From Planctomycetota bacterium (GTDB lineage: Bacteria; Planctomycetota; UBA1135; UBA2386): 44,187 nt of DNA. The DNA is taken from the NCBI GenBank assembly GCA_016794035.1, contig JAEUHS010000049.1, forward strand, positions 1 through 44,187. Direction: 5' to 3'. This document shows positions 10,553-18,419 of the stretch, piece by piece (position 1 is the first letter of the stretch; every line of letters starts with the position of its first letter). The notes beneath the pieces are model-generated. The model was not told the DNA's origin, ran no database searches, and saw nothing but the letters and a program-made list of their open reading frames with translations. A program made the position numbers and the translations under genes.

Positions 10553-12697
10553 ATGACGCCCGATTTCACCAGGTTGCCGTACGGCTTCGACGAGTTCCCG
10601 CCGCCCGATCCCGCCCGGCTCGCGGCCGGCACCGCCGGCATCGAGCCGTGGACGTCGCCGGAGGGCTTCGCCCACCGCGTCGCCTACACCGCCGCCGACG
10701 CGAACGTGCCCCACCAGGGCGGCGTGCCGGGCATCCCCCCCTACCTCGGTGGGCCGTACGCGACGATGTTCGCGCAGCGGCCGTGGACCATCCGCCAGTA
10801 CGCGGGCTTCTCCACCGCCGAGCAGACCAACGCGTTCTACAAGAACGCGCTCGCGGCCGGCCAGCAGGGCCTCAGCGTGGCCTTCGACCTCGCCACCCAC
10901 CGCGGCTACGACAGCGACCACCCGCGCGTCGCCGGCGACGTCGGCATGGCCGGCGTCGCGATCGACTCGATCGCCGACATGCGGATCCTGTTCGACGGCA
11001 TCCCGCTCGACCAGGTCTCGGTGTCGATGACCATGAACGGCGCGGTGATCCCGATCCTCGCGCTCTACATCGCCGCCGCCGCCGAGCAGGGCGTGCCGGC
11101 CGGCAAGCTGCAGGGCACGATCCAGAACGACATCCTGAAGGAGTTCATGGTGCGGAACACCTACATCTATCCGCCCGCACCGAGCATGCGCATCGTGCGC
11201 GACATCTTCGCCTTCTGCGGCGACAAGATGCCGAAGTTCAACACCATCAGCGTCAGCGGCTACCACATCCACGAAGCCGGCGCCTCGGCCGACCTCGAAC
11301 TCGGCTACACGCTCGCCGACGGGCTCGAGTACCTGCGCACGGCGGTCGCCGCCGGCCTCGACGTCGACAAGGTCGCGAGCCGCATGTCGTTCTTCTTCGC
11401 GATCGGCATGAACTTCTTCACCGAGATCGCCAAGCTGCGCGCCGCGCGCCTGCTGTGGAGCAAGATCGTGCGCGCGTTCGGCGCCAAGGACGACAAGTCG
11501 CTGGCGCTGCGCACGCACTGCCAGACCTCGGGCTGGTCGCTGGCCGCCCAGGATCCTTACAACAACGTCGTGCGCACCTGCCTCGAGGCGCTGGCCGCGG
11601 TGCTCGGCGGCACGCAGTCGCTGCACACCAACGCGCTCGACGAGGCGATCGCGCTGCCGACCGACTTCTCGGCCCGCATCGCGCGCAACACGCAGCTGAT
11701 CCTGCAGGAGGAGAGCCAGGTCACGCACGCCGCCGATCCATTGGCCGGGTCGTACTACGTCGAGTGGCTCACCGACCAGCTCGCCCGCAAGGCCTGGGCG
11801 CTGATCCAGGAGGTCGAGGCGCTCGGCGGCATGACCAAGGCGATCGAGGCCGGGCTGCCGAAGCTGCGCATCGAAGAGGCCGCGGCGCGGCGGCAGGCCG
11901 CGATCGACGCCGGCAACGAGACCATCGTCGGCGTCAACAAGTACCAGCCGTCGAAGCAGGAGCCGCTCGAGATCCTCTCGATCGACAACAGCGCGGTGCG
12001 GGCGGCGCAGATCGCGCGGCTGCAGGAACTGAAGCGCAGCCGCGACGGCGCCAGGGTGCAACGGGCGCTGGCGGCGATCACCGCGGGCGCGCGCGGCAGC
12101 GGCAACCTGCTGGCGCTCGCGGTCGACGCCGTGCAGCTCGGCGCCACCGTCGGCGAGGTCTCGAGCGCGATGGAGGCCGTGTTCGGCCGCCACACCGCGA
12201 ATCCGCGCACGGTCGCCGGTGTGTATGCTGCCGCCGCCAAGTCGATGCATCAGCTCACCGCAGCCCAGCGCCGCACCAAGGCCTTCCTCGAGCGCACCGG
12301 CCGCCGGCCGCGCATCCTGGTCGCCAAGATGGGCCAGGACGGCCACGACCGCGGCGCACGCGTGATCGCCAGCGCGTTCGCCGACATGGGCTTCGACGTC
12401 GACATCGGCCCGCTGTTCCAGACGCCCGACGAGGTCGCCCGGCAGGCGATCGAGAACGACGTGCACCTGTGCGGCATCAGCACGCTGGCCGGCGGTCACA
12501 AGACGCTGGTGCCGGAACTGGTCGCGTTGCTGCGCCAGCAAGGCCGCGGCGACATCCTGGTCGTCGCCGGCGGCGTGATCCCCGAACAGGACATCGCGGC
12601 GCTGCGTGCGGCGGGTGTCGCCGACGTGTTCGGCCCGGGCACGGTGATCCCGGACGCCGCGATCCGGCTGCTGGACCTGCTGGAAGCGGCGCGCTGA
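10553..12697 (+). CDS. scpA: Methylmalonyl-CoA mutase, single-chain, B12-dependent
   Basis: 714 residues, the same length as E. coli ScpA (Sbm). The N-terminal TIM barrel has [30 protein letters not shown] and [10 protein letters not shown], which contribute the CoA tunnel and the active-site Tyr-His pair. The C-terminal cobalamin domain has the DxHxxG motif at D596, H598 and G601, whose His replaces dimethylbenzimidazole on adenosylcobalamin. The reaction interconverts succinyl-CoA and (R)-methylmalonyl-CoA, linking propionate, odd-chain fatty acid and branched amino acid breakdown to the TCA cycle. Catalytic and B12 domains are fused, so no separate small subunit is needed. Its GTPase partner MeaB lies about 10 kb away on the same strand, separated by unrelated genes. 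No methylmalonyl-CoA epimerase is visible. Confidence 0.95.
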   Translation: MTPDFTRLPYGFDEFPPPDPARLAAGTAGIEPWTSPEGFAHRVAYTAADANVPHQGGVPGIPPYLGGPYATMFAQRPWTIRQYAGFSTAEQTNAFYKNALAAGQQGLSVAFDLATHRGYDSDHPRVAGDVGMAGVAIDSIADMRILFDGIPLDQVSVSMTMNGAVIPILALYIAAAAEQGVPAGKLQGTIQNDILKEFMVRNTYIYPPAPSMRIVRDIFAFCGDKMPKFNTISVSGYHIHEAGASADLELGYTLADGLEYLRTAVAAGLDVDKVASRMSFFFAIGMNFFTEIAKLRAARLLWSKIVRAFGAKDDKSLALRTHCQTSGWSLAAQDPYNNVVRTCLEALAAVLGGTQSLHTNALDEAIALPTDFSARIARNTQLILQEESQVTHAADPLAGSYYVEWLTDQLARKAWALIQEVEALGGMTKAIEAGLPKLRIEEAAARRQAAIDAGNETIVGVNKYQPSKQEPLEILSIDNSAVRAAQIARLQELKRSRDGARVQRALAAITAGARGSGNLLALAVDAVQLGATVGEVSSAMEAVFGRHTANPRTVAGVYAAAAKSMHQLTAAQRRTKAFLERTGRRPRILVAKMGQDGHDRGARVIASAFADMGFDVDIGPLFQTPDEVARQAIENDVHLCGISTLAGGHKTLVPELVALLRQQGRGDILVVAGGVIPEQDIAALRAAGVADVFGPGTVIPDAAIRLLDLLEAAR

Positions 12698-12761
12698 CGA
12701 GCGGCAGTCGGCGGCACCGCGCGATTGGCAGCGGCCGACGGCGCGGCCATGATGCCGCTCC

Positions 12762-13385
12762 ATGACGCCATTCCCCTTCCTCGCCAACGCGGGCCGCGCG
12801 ACCACGACGCAGGTGGCGTTGGGCCTCGTCGCCGTGGCGAACGTCGCCCACGCGCTGCTGTTCGCCTGGCTGCTCCACGCCTGGGGCGAGATCGAGGACG
12901 CGGCGCCGTTCGAGCGGATCGAGACCGTGATCGGCCTCGGGCTGCTCGGCGCGGCGCTGTTCACCGGCATCGCGTTCCTGTTCTGGTTCCGCCGCGCCTA
13001 CGGCAACGCGCACGCGGTCGGCCTGCACGGCCGGTTCGGGCTCGGCTGGGCCGTCGGCGGCTGGTTCGTGCCGTTCCTGAACCTGGTCCGCCCGTTCCAG
13101 ATCATGGGCGAGATGTGGCGGCATGCGGGCCATGCACGCGTCGGTCCGTACGCGATCGTGGGGCTGTGGTGGACCGGCTTCCTGGTCGGCAACTTCGCCG
13201 ACAACATCGGTACCAGGATGTTGAACGGCGGCTCCAACGACGCCGCGCTGCTGGCCGTCAAGGTGCTGCTCGGGTCGGACATCGTGAGCTGCGTCGCGGC
13301 GCTGCTGGCGATCCTGATCGTGCGCCGCCTGACCGCCGCGCACGTGGCGATGTCGCAGGCGAAGCAGGCAGAGGTGTTCGACTAG
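12762..13385 (+). CDS. DUF4328 integral membrane protein
   Basis: 207 residues with about four hydrophobic segments: roughly 18-38, 57-76, 126-146 and 170-190. The signature GGWFVPFLNLVRPFQIMGEMW between segments matches the W-F-x-PF-x-N-x-x-RP-x-Q-x-M-x-E-x-W pattern of DUF4328, a family of small membrane proteins without known function. It follows the mutase by 64 bases on the same strand and could be its last co-transcribed gene, though there is no functional link. ATG 12762 lacks a clear Shine-Dalgarno. Confidence 0.75.
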   Translation: MTPFPFLANAGRATTTQVALGLVAVANVAHALLFAWLLHAWGEIEDAAPFERIETVIGLGLLGAALFTGIAFLFWFRRAYGNAHAVGLHGRFGLGWAVGGWFVPFLNLVRPFQIMGEMWRHAGHARVGPYAIVGLWWTGFLVGNFADNIGTRMLNGGSNDAALLAVKVLLGSDIVSCVAALLAILIVRRLTAAHVAMSQAKQAEVFD

Positions 13386-13461
13386 CCCGGACCATTCCCG
13401 CGGAGACGAGTGAAAGCCCGCTGTCCCGCTGGGTGACGAGGCGCGCGGCAGGTTCTCCCGG

Positions 13462-13483
13462 CAGCGGGGCGTCGGCCCCGCTG
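13462..13483. terminator. 9-bp hairpin between convergent genes
   Basis: CAGCGGGGC (13462-13470), loop GTCG, and GCCCCGCTG (13475-13483) form a perfect stem. It lies midway between the stop of the DUF4328 gene (13385) and that of the PLP enzyme (13562). No T-run follows, so a bidirectional terminator is likely but not proven. Confidence 0.5.
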
Positions 13484-13561
13484 AGCACAGGTTCGGCCGC
13501 ACAACGCTGGCAGCGAGCGGAAGAACGGGTCCTGCAGCCGGCTGCTCGTGAAGCGTCCGGG

Positions 13562-14800
13562 CTAACCCAGCGCCGCGTCCAGCGCCTGCCGCAGGTCCGC
13601 GCACAGGTCGCGCCAGTACTCGACACCGATGCTGAGCCGCACCAACCCCTCGGTGACGCCGCCGACGCGAAGGTCTTCCTCGGACATCTCCGACGCCGTC
13701 GTCGTGCGCGGATGGCAGGCGAGCGACTCGACGCCGCCGAGCGACACCGCCAGCTTGAACAGCTTCAGCGCGTTCAGGCATCGGAACGCCGCCGGGCGTC
13801 CGCCGCGCAGTTCGAGCGACACCATCGAGCCGGGCGCCGTGCACTGCTGGTGGAAGATGCGCGCCTGCTCGCCCTCGGACTCGGTCGGGTAGTGCACGCG
13901 CTCGACCACCGGGTGCGCCTTCAGCGCCTCGACCAGGCGCCGCGCGTTCTTGCTCTGCTTGACCATGCGCAGCCACAGCGTCGCCATGCTGCGCTGCAGC
14001 ATCCAGGCGGTGAACGGCTCGCTGATCGTGCCGAGGAACGCGCGCGTCTGCTTGACGCGCGTCACCAGTTCGGCGTCGCGGCTGGTCATGGCACCCGCGA
14101 GCACGTCGCTGTGGCCGCCGAGGAACTTGGTCGCCGAGTAGACGCAGACGTCGACGCCGTGCAGCAGCGGCGACTGGAACACCGGGCCGAGGAACGTGTT
14201 GTCGACGACGATCGGCACGCGCCGATCCGGCACCGCGCCGCGCACGTGCGCGGCGACCGCACGCAGGTCGATCATGTGCAGCGTCGGGTTCGCCGGCGTC
14301 TCGAGGTAGACCACGGCCAGGCGTTCGCGATGGCGCTCGAGTGCCTGCTGCCACCCGCCGTCGACGACCGGCACCGCCTCGACGTTCCACTCCGGCAGGA
14401 TGTGGCGCAGGAAGTGGTCGGTGCCGCCGTAGACCGGCCGCTGGTAGAGCACGACGCTGCCCGGTCGCGCCAGCGTCAGCAGCAGCGTGGTGATCGCCGA
14501 CATGCCGCTGGTGAACACCGCCGCGGCGACGGCGCCCTGCTCGGCCGTGCACAAGGCGGCCTCGAACATCTCGGCGTTCGGATGATTGAGCCGCGCATAG
14601 ATCAGACCGACGTCCTCGCCGGGCAGCGCGGGCAGCTTGCCGAGCGCGATCTCGAAGCTGTGCGCGGCCTGCTCGGCCGATGCGAACGCGAAGGTCGACA
14701 CCGGGAAGATCGGCGGCCGCACCGCCATCACCGAGAGCCGCGGATCGAAGCCCTCGGACACCGACGACGTCTCGGGATGGAACGGGCGCAGTGGGTCCAT
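13562..14800 (-). CDS. Cystathionine gamma-synthase / methionine gamma-lyase family PLP enzyme
   Basis: 412 residues of fold-type I PLP transferase. Visible motifs are RPPIFPVSTFAF, YARLNHPN, the TSGMSAI turn that holds the cofactor phosphate, ETPANPTL, VVDNTFLGPVFQ with the ring-binding Asp, and YSATKFLGGHSD with the Schiff-base Lys. The family includes cystathionine gamma-synthase, cystathionine beta- and gamma-lyase, O-acetylhomoserine sulfhydrylase and methionine gamma-lyase, and sequence alone rarely separates them. The unusual insert SFEIALGKLPALPGEDVG after the N-terminal strand is typical of a divergent subgroup usually labelled simply as cystathionine gamma-synthase family. Stand-alone gene with no methionine-pathway neighbours. 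Confidence 0.85.
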   Translation of the reverse strand: MDPLRPFHPETSSVSEGFDPRLSVMAVRPPIFPVSTFAFASAEQAAHSFEIALGKLPALPGEDVGLIYARLNHPNAEMFEAALCTAEQGAVAAAVFTSGMSAITTLLLTLARPGSVVLYQRPVYGGTDHFLRHILPEWNVEAVPVVDGGWQQALERHRERLAVVYLETPANPTLHMIDLRAVAAHVRGAVPDRRVPIVVDNTFLGPVFQSPLLHGVDVCVYSATKFLGGHSDVLAGAMTSRDAELVTRVKQTRAFLGTISEPFTAWMLQRSMATLWLRMVKQSKNARRLVEALKAHPVVERVHYPTESEGEQARIFHQQCTAPGSMVSLELRGGRPAAFRCLNALKLFKLAVSLGGVESLACHPRTTTASEMSEEDLRVGGVTEGLVRLSIGVEYWRDLCADLRQALDAALG

Positions 14801-14933
14801 GCCCGCAAGGCTAGGCGAGGGGCGCGACGCCGGTATCGGGCCGAAGGGCGGAAAGCGCGGTTACCGACCGCGGTCGCGCCCCGGCCGCGAGGCGTCACCG
14901 CCGCGGCGCGCGGCGGCGCGGAACACGGCTCGG

Positions 14934-15155
14934 TCAGCCGCTGTCCGCGGGGCGGTCACGGTTGTCAGGATGTTCCGGACGATCCGGGTGTTCGGTGACC
15001 TCGAACAACCTCGGACCGGACTGCGAGTCGTCCTTGTTGTCTCTCTTCTCGGCCTTGCGGGCGATGCGGTCGGCGAGCTTCTGGGCACGCGTCTGCTTCT
15101 TGTCCATCTCGCGGCGGCGCTTCTCGAATGTCTGGGGGGAGCGTTTCTTGGCGAT
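14934..15155 (-). CDS. Small basic conserved protein, probable ATC start
   Basis: 73 residues: a Lys/Arg-rich N-terminal half (AKKRSPQTFEKRRREMDKK, then RAQKLADRIARKAEKR), likely one long helix, and an acidic, Pro-rich tail. Small proteins starting M-A-K-K-x-(S/T)-PQTF-x-KR are widespread and uncharacterised. The homologous Met position is ATC at 15155-15153. GAGGTG (15165-15160) lies in good register, with GAGG 6 bases before ATC. The first in-frame ATG, 17 codons later, has no useful ribosome binding site and would delete the conserved motif. The frame is open upstream but loses the family pattern. The helix suggests nucleic-acid or ribosome association; that is inference. Confidence 0.6.
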   Translation of the reverse strand: MAKKRSPQTFEKRRREMDKKQTRAQKLADRIARKAEKRDNKDDSQSGPRLFEVTEHPDRPEHPDNRDRPADSG

Positions 15156-15159
15156 GGTG

Positions 15160-15165
15160 CACCTC
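15160..15165 (-). promoter_or_regulatory. Shine-Dalgarno GAGGTG deciding an ATC start
   Basis: GAGGTG on the minus strand is followed by CACC and then ATC at 15155. It is the strongest ribosome binding site in this intergenic stretch and is the main reason to prefer the non-canonical start over the downstream ATG. Confidence 0.5.
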
Positions 15166-15399
15166 GGATTCGTTGCTGGTGACAGGATACGCGGGCCGGC
15201 GGGCGCCGGATCGGAATGCCGCGACATCGCGCCGCACGGTGGCCGTGAGGGGATGCCCCAGCAGTATGTCAGAGACGGGCCGCCGGTCCGGCACTCTCTC
15301 GCAGATTCGGCGTCGCGCCGTTCCGTTCCTACCGTCGATGCGCACGCCGTGGCTGGCGTTCCACACCACCGCGCCGGCAGGGACTGCGGCTCGCCAGGA

Positions 15400-16260
15400 C
15401 TACTTCGTGGTCGGCGCCGCTGGCGCGTCGGCGCCAGGGCCTGCACCCGCTGCGGTCGCCGTCGCCAGCCGCGCCTGCGCCAGCGGCAGCCCCTGCTGCG
15501 CGGCCTTCGCGAGCCAGCCGCGCGCCACGTCGACGTCGCGCGGCACGCCGCGGCCCTGGGCATGGAGCAGAGCCAGATCGTGCTGGGCCGACGCGTGCCC
15601 CTGGTTCGCGGCGGCCTGCAGCCAGCGCGCGGCAGCCGCGTCGTCGGCGGGCATGCCGTCGCCGCGCAGGTGCATCAGGCCCAGCCGATGCTGGGCGGTG
15701 ACGCTGCCCTGCTCGGCCGCCATCGTGTACCAGCGACCGGCCTCGTCGCGGTCGACGGTGCCGCCGAAGCCCTCGTAGGCGATCGAGCCGAGCAGCGTCT
15801 GCGCGCGCACGCTGCCGCGCCGCGCCGCCGCCGCGAGCAGTTCGCGGGCGTGCGCCATGTCGCGTGGCACGCCGTGGCCGAGCAGGAACAGCACGCCGAG
15901 GTTGGTCTCGCCATGGACGCAACCCTGTGCGGCCGATGCCTCGAACCAGTGTCGCGCCTCGTCGTGCGACTGCGGCACGCCGACGCCCCGGTAGAACAGC
16001 AGGCCGAGGTTGTTCTGCGCGGCTGCGTGCCCGGCCGTGGCCGCCGCGGTGTACCAGCGTGCCGCTTCCGTCGGGTCTGCGGCACCACCGTCGGCACCCA
16101 GTTCGCAGCGCAGCCCGAGCAGATACTGCGCCGCCGCGTCGCCGTTGCGCGCCGCCGTGCGCAGATCCACCGGTCGCCCCGCGCCCGGTCCGCCGACACA
16201 CGCCGACGCCGCCAACACCACGATCGTAATGAGCCCCCACGTCGACTGCCGTCCCTTCAT
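15400..16260 (-). CDS. Sel1-repeat lipoprotein
   Basis: 286 residues. The signal MKGRQSTWGLITIVVLAASAC ends in the lipobox AASAC, Cys21. From about residue 35 to 270 there are six to seven Sel1-like repeats of 36-38 residues, recognisable by A-x-x-x-LG-x-x-x-x-x-G-x-GV-P-x-D and A-x-x-W-x-x-x-A-A-x-x-G, for example AQNNLGLLFYRGVGVPQS and ARWLQAAANQGH. Sel1 repeats form an alpha-solenoid for protein-protein contacts, often in envelope or signalling assemblies. No catalytic domain is present. Ends with a short Ala/Pro tail. Same strand as the small basic gene downstream, 244 bases apart, so probably independent. Confidence 0.85.
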   Translation of the reverse strand: MKGRQSTWGLITIVVLAASACVGGPGAGRPVDLRTAARNGDAAAQYLLGLRCELGADGGAADPTEAARWYTAAATAGHAAAQNNLGLLFYRGVGVPQSHDEARHWFEASAAQGCVHGETNLGVLFLLGHGVPRDMAHARELLAAAARRGSVRAQTLLGSIAYEGFGGTVDRDEAGRWYTMAAEQGSVTAQHRLGLMHLRGDGMPADDAAAARWLQAAANQGHASAQHDLALLHAQGRGVPRDVDVARGWLAKAAQQGLPLAQARLATATAAGAGPGADAPAAPTTK

Positions 16261-16299
16261 GCGCCCCCTATCGAGGCGCCGAGGCGTCGAGGTTGACGA

Positions 16300-16323
16300 C
16301 GATCGCGTGAAGAAACGCGATCG
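16300..16323. terminator. 9-bp hairpin downstream of the AcrR-like gene
   Basis: CGATCGCGT (16300-16308), a 6-base loop, and ACGCGATCG (16315-16323) pair perfectly. It lies between the end of the repressor gene and the start of the Sel1 gene, both leftward. There is no T-run, so it could be a terminator or a leader element of the Sel1 mRNA. Confidence 0.4.
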
Positions 16324-16367
16324 CGGGTCAAGGAACCTTCACACGCGCGGCGGACGGGTGTTCGTTG

Positions 16368-17075
16368 TCACCGCACGGACGCGCGACGCGCCGCCTTCTT
16401 CGCCATCTGCGCGGCGGCGGAACGCGTCGGCCTGGTGACTCGGCGCCGACCCGCCAACGGATCGGCACCCTGGCCGATCAGCCACGCATCGGTACAGGCG
16501 GCGACCCGCTGCTCGAAGTCGAAGCGCGACGGCTCGAGCAGCCAGTGGTAGCAGAGGCCGTCGATGATGCCGTGCAGTTCGATCGCCGCGGCGTCGGCGT
16601 CGAGGTCCTTGCGCAGCTGGCCGGCGGCGACCGCGCTGCGGAACTCGGCCGCCATCTGCTGCAGGCAGTCGTCGCGGTCGCCGACGATGCGCTGCCGCGA
16701 GGCGGCGATCTCGTCGACCATCTCGCAGCGCAGCAGGAAGATGCCCATCATGTTGCGCGTGCGCGGGTCGTGCACGATGCGATCGGCGACGCCGCGTACC
16801 TTGGCGCGGATGCGCGTCAGCGCGTCCTCGACGTGCTCGGCGTCGATGGCGGCGAACGCGGCCTCCAGCGGCAGCAGGCAGCGCTCCCACAGCGCCGACA
16901 GCAGGTCGTACTTGTCGGCGAAGTGCCAGTAGACGGCCCCGCGCGTCAGCCCGGCGCCCTCGGCGATCTCGTGCAGCGACGTGCGTGCCACGCCGCGTTC
17001 GCCGAACACCTTCTCGGCGGCGTCGAGGATCTGGTTCCTGGTCTCGAGGGCTTCGGTCTTGGTCTTGCGGGCCAT
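16368..17075 (-). CDS. acrR: TetR-family repressor, AcrR/TtgR-like
   Basis: 235 residues from ATG 17075 (MARKTKTEALETRNQI); ATG 17093 would add six residues. The TetR helix-turn-helix occupies about 12-58 with TSLHEIAEGAGLTRGAVYWHF, very close to the AcrR/TtgR recognition helix. The rest is the helical ligand-binding and dimerisation domain. AcrR proteins repress RND drug pumps and let go when they bind the pump's substrates. That role is supported here by divergent orientation to an adaptor-pump-channel operon and by a palindrome at 17166-17183 resembling the E. coli acrAB operator. Autoregulation is likely because the operator sits between both starts. The tail beyond about 205 is Arg-rich and not conserved. 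A far longer antisense frame over the pump genes is not real. Confidence 0.9.
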   Translation of the reverse strand: MARKTKTEALETRNQILDAAEKVFGERGVARTSLHEIAEGAGLTRGAVYWHFADKYDLLSALWERCLLPLEAAFAAIDAEHVEDALTRIRAKVRGVADRIVHDPRTRNMMGIFLLRCEMVDEIAASRQRIVGDRDDCLQQMAAEFRSAVAAGQLRKDLDADAAAIELHGIIDGLCYHWLLEPSRFDFEQRVAACTDAWLIGQGADPLAGRRRVTRPTRSAAAQMAKKAARRASVR

Positions 17076-17165
17076 GGTGTGGGTGGCGGGCATCGCACCG
17101 GCCGTGACGACGACGCACAAGGTGGTCGACGTCCGGGGCCCACACAGCGTAGCGATCGCTTGCAA

Positions 17166-17183
17166 ACATACATCCGTGTATGT
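17166..17183. promoter_or_regulatory. AcrR-type operator palindrome
   Basis: ACATACA (17166-17172) and TGTATGT (17177-17183) are perfect 7-bp inverted half-sites around TCCG. From memory, the E. coli AcrR operator has the same ACATACAT left half, a GTG just right of centre and an ATGTAT right half. It lies between a TTGCAA (17160-17165) and a TATCCA (17183-17188) spaced 17 bases, so bound repressor would cover the pump promoter. A separate perfect palindrome AGCGATCGCT lies at 17151-17160. Confidence 0.75.
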
Positions 17184-17231
17184 ATCCATCCGGCCTCGCT
17201 GCCGACACCCGGCGGCTGGAGACCAGACCCG

Positions 17232-18419
17232 ATGCGCACGCCCCACCGCCTCGCCCCCGCCCTCGCTCTGGCCTTCGGCGCCGTCGCCGCCGCCTGTTCG
17301 CGAACGCCGCCGGCCGCGGCCCCGGCGGCGATGCCACCGGTGCCCGTGACGACGGCGACCGTCGCCGCGCGCGACCTGCCGACGGTGTTCGAGTTCCTCG
17401 GCCGCACCGAAGGCTCGCGCGACGTGGAGATCCGCGCCCGCGTCGGCGGCTTCCTCGAGAGCCGCCACTTCGTCGAGGGCAGCGACGTCGCCGCCGGCGA
17501 CCTGCTGTTCCAGCTCGACGAACGCCCGCTGCGGGCGCAGCAGGCCGCGGCGGCGGCCGACGTGCTGACCGCCGAGGCGCGTGTCGAGCAGGCCGCGCGC
17601 GAGGCGAAGCGGCTGCGGCCGCTGGTGGCCGAACAGGCCGTCAGCGAGCGCGAGGCCGACGACGCCGACGCCGCCGAACGCATCACTCGCGCCGAACTGG
17701 CCGCCGCGCGCGCCCGCCTGCAGCAGCTCGAGGTCGACCTCGGCTACGCGCGCGTGACGGCGCCGATCGCGGGCCGCATCGGCCGCGCGCTGCGCACCGA
17801 AGGCAGCCTGGTGACGCCCGGCGACGGGCTGCTGACGACGCTGCTGCAGCTCGATCCGATCTACGCCCGCTTCCAGCGCACCGAGAGCCAGCAGCGCCGG
17901 CTCGACGACGACGTGCAGAACGGCCGCGTCCGCCTGCCCGCCGGCGGCTTCGTGGTCGAACTGCACCGCCGCGACGGCTCGTTGCTGCTCGGCGGCGGCC
18001 GCATCGACTTCGTCGACGGGCGCCTCGACGCGTCGACCGGCACGATCCCGATGCGCGCCTCGCTGCCCAACCCGGACCGACACGTGCTCGCCGGCCAATC
18101 GGTCAGGGTCGTGCTGCGCGGCGCCGTGCTCGCCGACGCGATCAGCGTGCCGCAGCGGGCGGTGCTCGAAGGACCGCTGGGCAAGCAGGTCATGGTGGTC
18201 GCGCCCGGCGACGGCCAGGCGCTGGTGGCCCAGCCGCGCCCGATCGAGGTCGGCGACTGGATCGACCTGCCCGGCGAAGGCACCGACGCGCGGCAGTGGA
18301 TCGTCACCAAGGGGCTGCGGCCGGGCGAACGCGTGATCCTCGACAACCTGGTCAAGCTGGGGCCCGGAAGCCCGGTCGTGCTCGCGCCCGTCACCAAGAC
18401 CCCGACCGAGAGCCGCTGA
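17232..18419 (+). CDS. acrA: RND efflux periplasmic adaptor (AcrA/MexA family lipoprotein)
   Basis: 395 residues from ATG 17232, with GGAG 11 bases upstream. The lipoprotein signal MRTPHRLAPALALAFGAVAAAC places the acylated Cys at 22. Next come the barrel-sandwich strands (TVFEFLGRTEGSRDVEIRAR, VGGFLESRHFVEGSDV), an alpha-hairpin of heptads (about 100-165), the return lipoyl half (YARVTAPIAGRIGRALRTEG) and the beta-barrel and membrane-proximal domains. It would bridge the inner-membrane pump and outer-membrane channel in drug or lipid efflux. First gene of a three-gene operon, 6 bases before the pump; controlled by the divergent AcrR-like repressor. Confidence 0.93.
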   Translation: MRTPHRLAPALALAFGAVAAACSRTPPAAAPAAMPPVPVTTATVAARDLPTVFEFLGRTEGSRDVEIRARVGGFLESRHFVEGSDVAAGDLLFQLDERPLRAQQAAAAADVLTAEARVEQAAREAKRLRPLVAEQAVSEREADDADAAERITRAELAAARARLQQLEVDLGYARVTAPIAGRIGRALRTEGSLVTPGDGLLTTLLQLDPIYARFQRTESQQRRLDDDVQNGRVRLPAGGFVVELHRRDGSLLLGGGRIDFVDGRLDASTGTIPMRASLPNPDRHVLAGQSVRVVLRGAVLADAISVPQRAVLEGPLGKQVMVVAPGDGQALVAQPRPIEVGDWIDLPGEGTDARQWIVTKGLRPGERVILDNLVKLGPGSPVVLAPVTKTPTESR